A stretch of DNA of 58,038 nucleotides from a virus (IMGVR_UViG_3300018428_000023:1-58038), one strand, 5' to 3'; numbered from the stretch's first letter, positions 15,776-23,243 are shown. Numbers and translations: made by a program. Notes: a model not told the origin generated them from the sequence alone.

Positions 15776-16198
15776 ATGGCAAATACATTAGGTAACAACA
15801 TGATGCTTGTACACTCTGTTTTCAGAAATGCAAGATCTTTTAGTTTGATTCCGGTGAGTAATGATTCACCATACGTTGAAGCTATGTTTGATCCAGCATC
15901 AAGCATTTTAGCAGTAATTACAAAAGATAGAAAACAATCATTCCATATGATGCCTCGTCTGGATGATAATGGTCAACCCCAAAGACTAAAGACTCCTAAC
16001 ATGGAGACAGGGAAGACCGTTAAAGAACAAAGAGTTCAGATTGATACATTCAATGAGTTCTATCTAAATGAAAAAGCAGATATAGAAACCTTTGTTGAAC
16101 TATTTGCAATCAATGCATCCTCTTTTGATTATAAAAGCTTCTTGGATGTAGATGTAAAGGAAACAAAAGTTTCAAACATCATAATGCCGGGTCAGTAA
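15776..16198 (+). CDS. conserved-looking hypothetical protein upstream of polymerase
   Basis: 140 residues. Begins MANTLGNNMMLVHSVFRNAR, then a beta-rich domain (EAMFDPASSILAVITKDRK, SFHMMPRLDDNGQP) and an acidic helix (EKADIETFVELFAIN). It resembles a small single-domain structural or binding protein. No family recognised. It is the last gene before an intrinsic terminator and DNA polymerase. Confidence 0.62.
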   Translation: MANTLGNNMMLVHSVFRNARSFSLIPVSNDSPYVEAMFDPASSILAVITKDRKQSFHMMPRLDDNGQPQRLKTPNMETGKTVKEQRVQIDTFNEFYLNEKADIETFVELFAINASSFDYKSFLDVDVKETKVSNIIMPGQ

Positions 16199-16222
16199 GC
16201 TTACACTCACCCAAACAAAGAG

Positions 16223-16243
16223 AGCCCCTTGTGGGCTTTTTTT
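16223..16243 (+). terminator. intrinsic terminator before DNA polymerase
   Basis: AGCCC (16223-16227), 5-nt loop, GGGCT (16233-16237), then seven T. Compact, with a canonical U-tract. It separates the 140-residue gene from DNA polymerase. Confidence 0.82.
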
Positions 16244-16265
16244 GGCACCTATAAAAAATGCAGAT

Positions 16266-18257
16266 ATGAATCACTGGGTAATGGACTATGAGACATTATC
16301 AAATTGCTTTACGGCAGTATTTGAACACTATAAGACTACAGAAACAAAAGTCTTTGTTGTTCATGATCTTCGTAATGACTTTGATGATTTCATAGATTTC
16401 TTAAAACAAAATACGGATAACCGGGAGTGGCATATTTCTTACAATGGTTTAGCGTTTGATGCACAAATCACACACTATATCATTGAGAACTATGAACTCT
16501 GGGAAAATCTGAGTGCTGGTGATATAGCTGGTATTATATATGAATATGCTGGTAAGTGTATAGCTCGTAGTGATGCTAAAGACTTTCATGACTACCCACA
16601 ATGGAAAATGTGTATAGGTCAGATTGATCTTTTTAAGATGCATCACTGGGACAACCCAGCAAAAAGATCTAGTCTTAAGTGGATACAGTATAGTATGGAC
16701 TGGGATAACATGCTTGACATGCCTATAGACCATTCTGTTAATATAACCACAATAGAGCAGATTGAAACAATTCTGGATTACAATATCAATGATGTGAAGT
16801 CTACTAAAGAAATTTTTAATAGATCTCATGAGTTGATTAAATTAAGAAAGGAATTGACTAATACGTATAGTATTAATCTATACAGTGCATCTGAGCCTCG
16901 TATAAGTAAAGAGCTTTTTGCTTATTACATGTCAGAAAAACTAAACATCCCAAAAAGAGACCTTAAGCAATTAAGAACTTACAGGAATGTTGTTAGGGTT
17001 AAAGATATTATCTTACCCTATATAAAGTTTGTATCTCCTGAATTCAAGAGTTTACTTGATAGATTTAACGCCTTGGAAATTAATCCAGAATCATTAAAAG
17101 GTGTTTTTAAATATTCTGTTACATACAAGAATGTTAAAACAGACTTTGGTATTGGTGGTGTTCATGGTGCAAATAAATCAGGAGTGTATGTATCTGATGA
17201 TGAGTATGTTATAATGTCTTCAGACGTTACATCATTCTATCCTAATTTGGTTATTAGAAACAAATGGTCACCGGGGCATTTCCCTGCAGAACAATTTTGT
17301 GATCAGTATGAATGGTTCTTTGAAGAGAGAAAGAAGATACCTAAGAGTAATCCAATGAACTATGTTTACAAGATTATTCTTAACTCAACCTTCGGTCTTA
17401 GTAATGATAGGAACAGTTTCTTTTATGATCCAGAATTAACTATGAGAATTACAATTAACGGTCAGCTTAGTCTAATGTTATTGTATGAGATGATTATGGA
17501 ACGTATACCAAATGCATTAGCAATTATGCATAATACAGATGGTTTAGAAACTAAGATACCAAGAGAGCATGTAGATACTTATATGGAGATTTGTAAAGAG
17601 TGGGAACAGATAACTAATTTACAGTTAGAACATGATGAATATCAAAAACTCGTTGTTGGTGATGTCAACAATTATATTGGCCTCAACAACTACAAAGAAG
17701 TTGATCTTACTACCTGGAGAGAAGTTAAAAGAAAAAACCCTCATTACAAATTCAAAATAGAAAGAGACAAGTTCTACTTTGCTCCAGCTAAACTAAAGGG
17801 TAGATTTGATTTCTATGGATTACAACTACATAAGAATAAGTCTAAGCTAGTGATACCCAAGGCAATATATAATTATTTTATACATGATATTATACCGCAG
17901 GATTATCTAGATCAAAACAAAAACATATTAGACTATTGTATTGGTGGTAAATCTAAAGGAGATTGGAAACAAGTAGCAAAGTATATAAAGGATCAGAAAT
18001 ATCAAGAAGAGGATCTTCAGAAGATTAATCGTTATTATATTTCTAACTCAGGGATCAAGATCATTAAAGTAAATAAGTCAGATGGCCGGGAGATTCAACT
18101 TGAATCTGGACAGTGGTTGCAGACTGTATTCAACAAGATGAAAATTGAACCCAAGTGGGAGAACTATAATATTAACAGAGCGTATTATCTAGAAGCTATA
18201 GAGCAAGAGATAGATAATATTACTAATGTGAGCAGTAATCAGCTTACTTTATTTTAA
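16266..18257 (+). CDS. family B DNA polymerase with 3'-5' exonuclease
   Basis: I choose ATG 16266 (MNHWVMDYET); the longer frame opens with TTG inside the terminator. 663 residues. Exonuclease motifs: DYET (Asp7, Glu9), SYNGLAFD (Asn60, Asp65), YNINDVKS (Tyr172, Asp176). Polymerase motif A SSDVTSFYPN (Asp320), motif B KIILNSTFGLS (Lys369), motif C HNTDGL (Asn423-Thr424-Asp425). In motif C the first Asp of the usual DTD is Asn, while the catalytic second Asp is kept. This is the replicative polymerase of the phage. It is short for the family and lacks an obvious N-terminal domain, resembling minimal phage B polymerases. Confidence 0.92.
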   Translation: MNHWVMDYETLSNCFTAVFEHYKTTETKVFVVHDLRNDFDDFIDFLKQNTDNREWHISYNGLAFDAQITHYIIENYELWENLSAGDIAGIIYEYAGKCIARSDAKDFHDYPQWKMCIGQIDLFKMHHWDNPAKRSSLKWIQYSMDWDNMLDMPIDHSVNITTIEQIETILDYNINDVKSTKEIFNRSHELIKLRKELTNTYSINLYSASEPRISKELFAYYMSEKLNIPKRDLKQLRTYRNVVRVKDIILPYIKFVSPEFKSLLDRFNALEINPESLKGVFKYSVTYKNVKTDFGIGGVHGANKSGVYVSDDEYVIMSSDVTSFYPNLVIRNKWSPGHFPAEQFCDQYEWFFEERKKIPKSNPMNYVYKIILNSTFGLSNDRNSFFYDPELTMRITINGQLSLMLLYEMIMERIPNALAIMHNTDGLETKIPREHVDTYMEICKEWEQITNLQLEHDEYQKLVVGDVNNYIGLNNYKEVDLTTWREVKRKNPHYKFKIERDKFYFAPAKLKGRFDFYGLQLHKNKSKLVIPKAIYNYFIHDIIPQDYLDQNKNILDYCIGGKSKGDWKQVAKYIKDQKYQEEDLQKINRYYISNSGIKIIKVNKSDGREIQLESGQWLQTVFNKMKIEPKWENYNINRAYYLEAIEQEIDNITNVSSNQLTLF

Positions 18258-18258
18258 T

Positions 18259-18432
18259 ATGCAAAATTGGGTTGCAAGAATAGCATGGAAGGACATGTCT
18301 GATGCAGGTGTTAATCATACATTATTTTGTGATTGGCAATACTGTAAAGAATTTGTTCTTCCTTTAAATAAAAAACTTGGTCTTCATAAGATCAATAAAG
18401 AAGATAACATTAAAAATATACCAGGAAGATGA
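18259..18432 (+). CDS. 57-residue hypothetical protein
   Basis: Read directly: ATG at 18259, 1 nt after the polymerase stop, ending TGA 18430-18432. It contains WVARIAWKDMSDAGVNHTLF, then CDWQYCKEFVLPLNKKLG; two Cys and Trp/Tyr residues suggest a small folded domain. Its stop overlaps the start of the MazG-like gene (ATGA). Function unknown. Confidence 0.68.
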   Translation: MQNWVARIAWKDMSDAGVNHTLFCDWQYCKEFVLPLNKKLGLHKINKEDNIKNIPGR

Positions 18433-18731
18433 ATTATTCAGAATTAGAAATTGCTGTAGAGCAATGGGCTGCAGACAAGGGAATCTTGTCTAAAGCCACT
18501 CCAATGGCGCAAGCTCTTAAAACACTAGAAGAAACAACAGAGCTATGTACCTCTGTTAATGCTGATGATAGAGCAGAAATCATTGACGCTATGGGTGACA
18601 TTATGGTTACCCTGATCATTCAGGCTAAGATGCAAGGACTCAAATTAGAAGAGTGTCTTGAATCAGCTTATAATGTAATTGCTAAACGTACAGGTAAAAT
18701 GGTTAATGGTCAATTTGTAAAAGATGCATAA
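18429..18731 (+). CDS. MazG-like nucleotide pyrophosphohydrolase
   Basis: 100 residues. The MazG-type all-alpha NTP-PPase signature is visible: ALKTLEETTELC (E-E-x-x-E-L) in the first helix, then DDRAEIIDAMGDIMVTLII (D-x-x-G-D-x-x-V) in the second, with a closing helix. Such phage enzymes hydrolyse (d)NTPs or alarmones to monophosphates and may affect host stringent signalling or nucleotide pools. Length fits the single-domain phage class. It is placed with DUF1599-like and RNR genes elsewhere in the window. Confidence 0.82.
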   Translation: MNYSELEIAVEQWAADKGILSKATPMAQALKTLEETTELCTSVNADDRAEIIDAMGDIMVTLIIQAKMQGLKLEECLESAYNVIAKRTGKMVNGQFVKDA

Positions 18732-18946
18732 TGGAACTATATAACGTACCCAAAAACTCAAGAATTAAAGTCATTGGTGATATTAAAGTACCACCAGGAG
18801 CTCCTGAAATTAAATCTGGAGATGAATTGAACTTTAGAAGTATTGATGGAATGTATTCTTATTGTACAACAGATACAGGAGAAGTAGTACACTTAGTTGC
18901 CTGGGCTGAAGTAGAAATAATAGATGATCAAGGTTCAAAAGACTAA
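18731..18946 (+). CDS. small beta-rich hypothetical protein
   Basis: 71 residues, predicted as a small beta barrel (NSRIKVIGDIKVPPGAP, then MYSYCTTDTGEVVHLVAWAE). It resembles short conserved phage proteins that I have seen near replication genes, possibly SH3-like. Overlaps the preceding stop by 1 nt and the following radical-SAM gene by 23 nt. Confidence 0.66.
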   Translation: MELYNVPKNSRIKVIGDIKVPPGAPEIKSGDELNFRSIDGMYSYCTTDTGEVVHLVAWAEVEIIDDQGSKD

Positions 18947-19757
18947 GACTCTAATTACTAAGGACAATGACAATAGTGCTAATTGCATTGCACCAAACGT
19001 TATTTATGGATGTTTTGGTGGATGTGTTAGCACTTATTGTTATATGTCTAGGTATAATGGAGACCGAGTCTTTGTAAACAGCAATGTTGATCAGATATTT
19101 GAGTCTGTTGTTGAATGGGAAAAAGACTATGTCAAAGTACCAGATCAACAGGATCCTATATACACTATGGTAGATGTGGCCTGTAACAGTGATTTAGTAC
19201 TGATGCAGAAACATATGCCTGAACCCCTGATAGACTATCTTAAAAGATACGATGATCATCCTAGACTTAATAGTACTATGGCTACTAAGTATCCTGATTT
19301 GTTGAAGCTAGATGTAAACCACTTCAATAAGAAACCTAGGGTACGTGTAAGTCTTATGCCCCAAGTATATTCTGACATCTTAGAGCCTAAAATGTCAAGT
19401 ATTTTGCGCAGAATACATGACATTAACCGCCTTAAAGAGTTAGGTTGGGAGGTACATATAAACTATAGTCCTCTGATCTTTTATCATGGCTGGAAAGAAG
19501 AGTATGATAATCTGTTTAAAACAGTAAAAGATATTGCTGGTGAAAATAAATGTGAGGTAATTGCACTCACTAATCATGCTAATCAAATGGCAAGATCTTC
19601 AGAATCAGCTCAGGAGTTGATGAAATATAGCTCAGAAATTAAAAACAAGCAGGGTATAATGAGATATCCTCTGAGCCACAAATCAAGATTGTTAAATGAA
19701 TTCAAGGAGATATATTCAAAATATTTCAACCTTGATACTATCAGATATATATTTTAA
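18924..19757 (+). CDS. radical-SAM-like protein (SPL-type, tentative)
   Basis: 277 residues. The N-terminus has PNVIYGCFGGCVSTYCYMSR, a three-Cys cluster CX3CX4C followed by an aromatic and Met. This is the position and context (G-C-x-G-G-C...Y-C-Y) of radical-SAM proteins of the spore photoproduct lyase type, where CX3CX2C is usual. Later strands fit a TIM-barrel: RVRVSLMPQVYSDILEP, GWEVHINYSPLIFYHGW, KCEVIALTNHAN. If active it would bind a 4Fe-4S cluster and SAM. The role could be DNA lesion repair or RNA/protein modification. The spacing deviation makes function uncertain. It ends an operon; a new promoter follows. Confidence 0.68.
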   Translation: MIKVQKTKTLITKDNDNSANCIAPNVIYGCFGGCVSTYCYMSRYNGDRVFVNSNVDQIFESVVEWEKDYVKVPDQQDPIYTMVDVACNSDLVLMQKHMPEPLIDYLKRYDDHPRLNSTMATKYPDLLKLDVNHFNKKPRVRVSLMPQVYSDILEPKMSSILRRIHDINRLKELGWEVHINYSPLIFYHGWKEEYDNLFKTVKDIAGENKCEVIALTNHANQMARSSESAQELMKYSSEIKNKQGIMRYPLSHKSRLLNEFKEIYSKYFNLDTIRYIF

Positions 19758-19788
19758 TTGTATTGATCCAACTTAATTTGTATATTTG
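19758..19788 (+). promoter_or_regulatory. Bacteroidota-type promoter (TTG-N20-TATATTTG)
   Basis: TTG at 19758-19760, 20-nt spacer, TATATTTG at 19781-19788, a full TAnnTTTG match. It lies in the 50-nt gap before ATG 19808 and is the only promoter expected for the DUF932 gene. Confidence 0.7.
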
Positions 19789-19807
19789 AAACTAAATAAG
19801 TTTAAAC

Positions 19808-20653
19808 ATGGGATATTCACGTCCAAAAGAAACAACAAAGTCTTACTTGGAGAACGCTCCGCTACCATCTCACGGTGATACTTATACAGTAATACCACAT
19901 AGAGATGTAATTGAAAACACTCTTAACATGTTGAATGCCAGTGGCTTCACGGTTACCAGAGAACTCTACAGAGCAAATGTAAATGCTAATGTAGCTCAGG
20001 GTATTTATCATATTATACCCTCAAATCCAATTGATCCTGCTGTTAAATCAGAGACTGAACTAGGAATGATGTTTGCTTGGACCAACTCTTATGACAAAAG
20101 CACCCGCTTCCAATGTGCTATTGGTGGCTATGTAATGGTTTGTTATAATGGTATGGTTGCAGGTGATATGATGTCGTTTGCTAGAAAGCATACAGGATCT
20201 GCAGATTATGAGATTAGAATGCAGATCTCTAATCAGATTAAAAATGCTGAGAAGTATTACAAGAGAATTATAGATGACAGAAACAATCTAAGAACTGTAA
20301 CACTCTCAGTAAAAGAACAGGCAGAACTTTTAGGACGCTTGTATGCTCAAGAAGAAATTCTTGATGTCAATCAAGTTGTTACTGTAAAACAAGAGATGTC
20401 TAAACCTTCTTATGATTATCAGGCGGACCAAGAAAACGCCTGGGCTTTCTACAATCATGTTACACATGCTCTTAAAAAGTCACACCCACGTTCTTGGTTA
20501 AGTGACTCTCAGAAGTTTCATGACTTTATCGTTGCAGATCTACTGGGTCAAATGGGTATTCAAACAAAAGATGTTGTAGAAGATCCAAATCAAACTACAA
20601 TGTTTGATGAAGTTGAGTTGGTTGAAGAAGAACAATATACTTTTGATTTATGA
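19808..20653 (+). CDS. DUF932-like phage/plasmid protein
   Basis: 281 residues. The pattern RFQCAIGGYVMVCYNGMVAG followed by a His-containing helix (FARKHTGSADYEIRMQ) matches DUF932/TIGR03299 proteins, common in phages and plasmids, often near anti-restriction or replication genes; biochemical role unknown. The C-terminus is acidic and ends TFDL, similar in style to the DFDL tip of the SSB-like protein. It has its own promoter, so it is probably expressed strongly and early. The stop overlaps the next start (ATGA). Confidence 0.78.
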   Translation: MGYSRPKETTKSYLENAPLPSHGDTYTVIPHRDVIENTLNMLNASGFTVTRELYRANVNANVAQGIYHIIPSNPIDPAVKSETELGMMFAWTNSYDKSTRFQCAIGGYVMVCYNGMVAGDMMSFARKHTGSADYEIRMQISNQIKNAEKYYKRIIDDRNNLRTVTLSVKEQAELLGRLYAQEEILDVNQVVTVKQEMSKPSYDYQADQENAWAFYNHVTHALKKSHPRSWLSDSQKFHDFIVADLLGQMGIQTKDVVEDPNQTTMFDEVELVEEEQYTFDL

Positions 20654-21003
20654 AACAGGTAGATATAAAAACAGAGTTTGCAGACTTATTAAAGCATGCA
20701 GCATCTGTTCTTAAAGGTGAAGGTATTCTTGTTAAAAATGAATACAATTCAGATCTACCTTATATAAGCTCTTCCTTTATTAATGGAAGAGAAGGTATAT
20801 ACTTTAAAGTTGATCAACGTGATTTCTTATCAGATGATCAAGAAGAAACCATTAATAGGATTTTTCCAATCAAATTTAAAAATGATGAAGGTTATTATAG
20901 ACTAAATCTTTTAAGTATTTATGATTATGAATGGGATGATGATAGATCATGGGAACCATCAATAGCTATGGAAATAATTCATAATGGTAAGATGGTTATA
21001 TGA
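20650..21003 (+). CDS. hypothetical protein
   Basis: 117 residues; mixed alpha/beta (FADLLKHAASVLKGEGILVK, then INRIFPIKFKNDEGYYRLNL, a strand ending MEIIHNGKMVI). It has no recognised family. It is translationally coupled to DUF932 by ATGA and to a tiny membrane peptide after it, forming one transcript that ends at the terminator at 21078-21128. Confidence 0.64.
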   Translation: MKQVDIKTEFADLLKHAASVLKGEGILVKNEYNSDLPYISSSFINGREGIYFKVDQRDFLSDDQEETINRIFPIKFKNDEGYYRLNLLSIYDYEWDDDRSWEPSIAMEIIHNGKMVI

Positions 21004-21071
21004 TAAAGACAGTTTTAATATTATTATTAGGACTAGGTTTAATAATCATGGCATCAGCTAATAATGATTAA
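21000..21071 (+). CDS. 23-residue membrane peptide
   Basis: Read directly: ATG at 21000 overlapping the preceding TGA, TAA at 21069-21071. The product is MIKTVLILLLGLGLIIMASA plus NND, almost all hydrophobic, so a minimal membrane helix or signal-like peptide. ATGA coupling to the gene before it and the terminator after it support translation. Confidence 0.5.
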   Translation: MIKTVLILLLGLGLIIMASANND

Positions 21072-21077
21072 TCATAG

Positions 21078-21128
21078 GAAGGGCAACCAATCCGCAGGTT
21101 TTGCATTTCCTGCGGGCCCTTCTTCTTT
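21078..21128 (+). terminator. long two-part intrinsic terminator
   Basis: Outer stem GAAGGGC (21078-21084) with GCCCTTC (21116-21122); inner stem CCGCAGG (21092-21098) with CCTGCGG (21109-21115); 10-nt loop; a 7-nt bulge on the left; then TTCTTTT. A very stable structure in AT-rich surroundings. Confidence 0.85.
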
Positions 21129-21140
21129 TAAAATAAAATT

Positions 21141-21437
21141 ATGAAACAACAAATATTTGTAGACGGAAAACATGATTATGATTTTGAAGAGATAACCACA
21201 TCAGAGGGTATACTCTATATATTATCACGTAGTGATTCTGAAGAATGGTCAGATGATGTTAAAGGTAAAATTATCTACTCTGTTCTAAATACAGGAGATG
21301 GCTTTGAGTTTGAACAAAAGATCCACAGAAAAATGGATTACCATGATGCATTCTCTTTAAGTGTCATTCTTAAAAAGATATCCTTTAATGAATCTACTGT
21401 AGAAATTACACAGATTCCTAAGATAGAGTTACTGTAA
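21141..21437 (+). CDS. hypothetical protein
   Basis: 98 residues, beta-rich (QIFVDGKHDYDFEEITTSEG, then KGKIIYSVLNTGDGFEFEQK). It begins shortly after a terminator, so it must be transcribed by read-through or a promoter in the short gap that I cannot identify. Stop overlaps next start by 1 nt. No family recognised. Confidence 0.63.
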   Translation: MKQQIFVDGKHDYDFEEITTSEGILYILSRSDSEEWSDDVKGKIIYSVLNTGDGFEFEQKIHRKMDYHDAFSLSVILKKISFNESTVEITQIPKIELL

Positions 21438-21646
21438 TGCCAGAAGGAAAAGTGCAAGCTCAAGAAATCCTAAATAAATTAGGAGTAGATGATGGTAAAA
21501 AGCATATAACACAATTGTTATATTTTGCAGAAGGAGTTGGTTCAAATGAACTAATAACTTATTGGAAGAAAGTAGAAAAAGAATTTAATGATGCAGTTAA
21601 TAACAACACACCCAATAAAAAAATCAGACCTTGGCTTCCACGCTAA
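21437..21646 (+). CDS. small hypothetical protein
   Basis: 69 residues, helical (VQAQEILNKLGV, then HITQLLYFAEGVGSNELITY) with a basic Pro-rich C-terminus (NKKIRPWLPR). Overlaps the thioesterase frame by 59 nt. No recognised family. It may be a regulatory or binding partner of its neighbours. Confidence 0.6.
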   Translation: MPEGKVQAQEILNKLGVDDGKKHITQLLYFAEGVGSNELITYWKKVEKEFNDAVNNNTPNKKIRPWLPR

Positions 21647-21995
21647 TCTCTTTGGAGGTAAGTTACTTGCTTGGTTAGACGCTGCTGGTGCCGCATACGC
21701 TATGGAAGTATGTGATACTCCGCGTATGGTAACAGTAATGATAGATAAATGTATCTTTAAGAAGCCTGCAAAAGAAGGACAGCTCATAAAGATATACGGC
21801 AAGGTTGTACATATAGGTAATACTAGTATAACCTTTTACTTAGAAGCACGAGCACATAATGTTTATTCTGGTAACCAGACTGTAGTTTTACAAACAAACA
21901 TTAGATTTGTAAGGATAGATGAAAATGGGGACCCCGTCCCTATTGCAGATAGAGTAAAAGACAAGTATGAACAAGAAGGATTGGAACAAGTGTAA
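21588..21995 (+). CDS. hot-dog fold acyl-CoA thioesterase
   Basis: About 135 residues (ATG at 21588 or 21591). HANLFGGKLLAWLDAAGAAY, with the catalytic-type Asp in LDAAGA, then RMVTVMIDKCIFKKPAKEGQ, IKIYGKVVHIGNTSITFYLE and the final strand VVLQTNIRFVRID reproduce the YciA-like acyl-CoA thioesterase domain in order. The enzyme hydrolyses acyl-CoA to free acid and CoA. In a phage it is an auxiliary metabolic gene, perhaps altering host lipid metabolism during lysis. It overlaps the genes on both sides, so it is part of the phage operon and not a stray host insertion. Confidence 0.83.
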   Translation: MMQLITTHPIKKSDLGFHANLFGGKLLAWLDAAGAAYAMEVCDTPRMVTVMIDKCIFKKPAKEGQLIKIYGKVVHIGNTSITFYLEARAHNVYSGNQTVVLQTNIRFVRIDENGDPVPIADRVKDKYEQEGLEQV

Positions 21996-22083
21996 ACTCT
22001 GCGGAGATCCTATTCCGCCAGGATTAAGAATGACAAAAATTTGTCCCTTGTGTTTAATTAAAAAACCAAAGAAAAATGATTGA
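21967..22083 (+). CDS. 38-residue zinc-ribbon protein
   Basis: Read directly: ATG at 21967, TGA 22081-22083. Two CXXC knuckles, CKLC and CPLC, 17 residues between knuckles, with basic flanks (MNKKDWNK and KKPKKND), make a minimal zinc ribbon likely to bind nucleic acid or a partner. Overlaps the thioesterase end by 29 nt and the next tiny gene by 8 nt. Function unknown. Confidence 0.68.
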   Translation: MNKKDWNKCKLCGDPIPPGLRMTKICPLCLIKKPKKND

Positions 22084-22171
22084 CTGGATTATAGTTATAT
22101 TTATTACTGTAGCATTTTTTAGCTACCTTACTTATAAAATGATTAAAGATGACAGAACAACAAATACATAA
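22076..22171 (+). CDS. 31-residue membrane peptide
   Basis: Read directly: ATG at 22076, TAA 22169-22171. A single hydrophobic helix (WIIVIFITVAFFSYLTY) followed by a polar tail (KMIKDDRTTNT). It overlaps both neighbours (8 and 23 nt), which is the main support. Several similar single-pass peptides occur in this window. Confidence 0.55.
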   Translation: MIDWIIVIFITVAFFSYLTYKMIKDDRTTNT

Positions 22172-22466
22172 ACTTATGGAGGTCCAATACTTAAAGGGCC
22201 GAATTGATGAGCTGCATAAAGCTTTTCCCACTATCACTAATATGGATAGAAGTAGAAAGATTGATATGCGGCTCGCTAAATACTATGAGAAGTTAAAGAA
22301 TACTTCAGAGGAAGCTTACCATCTTTTCCAGGTAGAAAGAGTTAATTATCAAATCTCAAAGAAAAAGTCTAAGACGTTCATGAAAGAACTACTTGAGGAG
22401 CTGGTCCCATATATACAGGATGAAGAGCTTTTACAGAAACTCTCTAGACAAATAAATAAATATTAA
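22149..22466 (+). CDS. helical hypothetical protein
   Basis: 105 residues, almost entirely helical and charged (QQIHKLMEVQYLKGRIDELH, then KLKNTSEEAYHLFQVERVNY, SKTFMKELLEELVPYIQDEE), so probably a helical bundle. No family recognised. Two nt separate it from the DUF1599-like gene. Confidence 0.66.
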   Translation: MTEQQIHKLMEVQYLKGRIDELHKAFPTITNMDRSRKIDMRLAKYYEKLKNTSEEAYHLFQVERVNYQISKKKSKTFMKELLEELVPYIQDEELLQKLSRQINKY

Positions 22467-22467
22467 T

Positions 22468-22881
22468 ATGAATGATCCATTTGGAAATCACTTTGAAGAG
22501 CACCCGGACTCTGCAGATTCTTTAAAAGATGAGCAGAGCCCCCAATACGGAGACCCTGTCGCCATCTGTGAAGCAAAATATCCTGAGACAACTGCCGAGT
22601 TTAAAAAGATCCAGCAGGTACAGTATGAATTGTTTTGTAAGAAACAACTAGACTACGGTCCGGAGAATATCACTCTTGGTAAAGACACAGAGAAATCTGA
22701 GAACCGTAAGTTGAGTTTGATGGGTTTATGGTTTAGAATGAATGACAAGATCCAACGCATCTTGAATATCGTCAACAACCATGTTAAACCTAACAATGAG
22801 AGTCTTGAAGATTCGTGGATTGATCTATCCAACTATTCAATCATCTCTATCTTAGTACACCGTGGAAAGTGGGCTAAGTAA
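22468..22881 (+). CDS. DUF1599 / nucleotide-modification-associated domain protein
   Basis: 137 residues. The region ELFCKKQLDYGPENITLG, then RKLSLMGLWFRMNDKIQRIL, ending SWIDLSNYSIISILVHRGKW matches DUF1599 (nucleotide modification associated domain 1): K-x-x-D-Y-G, a G-x-x-x-R-M-x-D-K-I/x-R helix and a D-L-x-N-Y-x-I-I helix. Family members are found in phages with modified bases. The function here is uncertain: supply or modification of nucleotides. It is the last gene of the plus-strand early block before a minus-strand lipoprotein gene. Confidence 0.8.
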   Translation: MNDPFGNHFEEHPDSADSLKDEQSPQYGDPVAICEAKYPETTAEFKKIQQVQYELFCKKQLDYGPENITLGKDTEKSENRKLSLMGLWFRMNDKIQRILNIVNNHVKPNNESLEDSWIDLSNYSIISILVHRGKWAK

Positions 22882-22884
22882 TCG

Positions 22885-23034
22885 TTAATCAATAAACGTG
22901 ATGTGGTGATGAATAGATGTAACTGTACAGTCTTCTACACCACATTGATTAAACGTGGGCTCGTAAGTAATTGCTTCTGAGCTTGCACAAGACGCTAAAA
23001 GAATTAGCGCAAAAAAAGAAAGTAACTTTTTCAT
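22885..23034 (-). CDS. 49-residue lipoprotein on the opposite strand
   Basis: Found by reading the minus strand: ATG at 23034, stop TAA at 22887-22885. MKKLLSFFALILLASC is a perfect lipoprotein signal (LASC lipobox, Cys16) followed by ASSEA. The mature part of about 33 residues has two more Cys (CGVEDC) and a His triplet (IHHHITF). It lies inside a stretch that a plus-strand ORF would otherwise fill, but the signal is far stronger than that alternative. It may be a superinfection-exclusion or lysis-related lipoprotein; inference. Confidence 0.72.
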   Translation of the reverse strand: MKKLLSFFALILLASCASSEAITYEPTFNQCGVEDCTVTSIHHHITFID

Positions 23035-23093
23035 CTTATGTAAATTTATGGTTACTATACTATAAAAATACGGTTAATAAAAATGAAATCAAA

Positions 23094-23243
23094 ATGAAAG
23101 TAGAAATCTACAGTATGGATAGGTGGTATATAACACCCGCAATCGTACATTATAATGACTTTGACTGGCATGGCTATACTAGTATAGACCTTGTCTGGTT
23201 GAAATGGGGTATTGGTATTATATGGAATAAAAAAGGGGAGTAA
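23094..23243 (+). CDS. 49-residue Trp-rich small protein
   Basis: Start set at ATG 23094; the upstream part of the longer frame is antisense to the lipoprotein gene. MKVEIYSMDRWYITPAIVHY, then FDWHGYTSIDLVWLKWGIG and IIWNKKGE. Rich in Trp/Tyr. The LVWLKWGIGIIW end resembles the FFIKFEYANIIW end of the small gene at 29991, possibly a related family. Ends at a bidirectional terminator. Confidence 0.65.
   Translation: MKVEIYSMDRWYITPAIVHYNDFDWHGYTSIDLVWLKWGIGIIWNKKGE

Noticed and set aside
16242-16265. TTG start of DNA polymerase
   Set aside because: It lies in the terminator U-tract; the ATG at 16266 begins directly before the ExoI motif.
22971-23093. N-terminal extension of the small Trp-rich gene
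   Set aside because: It is antisense to the signal peptide of the minus-strand lipoprotein, and the downstream ATG 23094 fits better.
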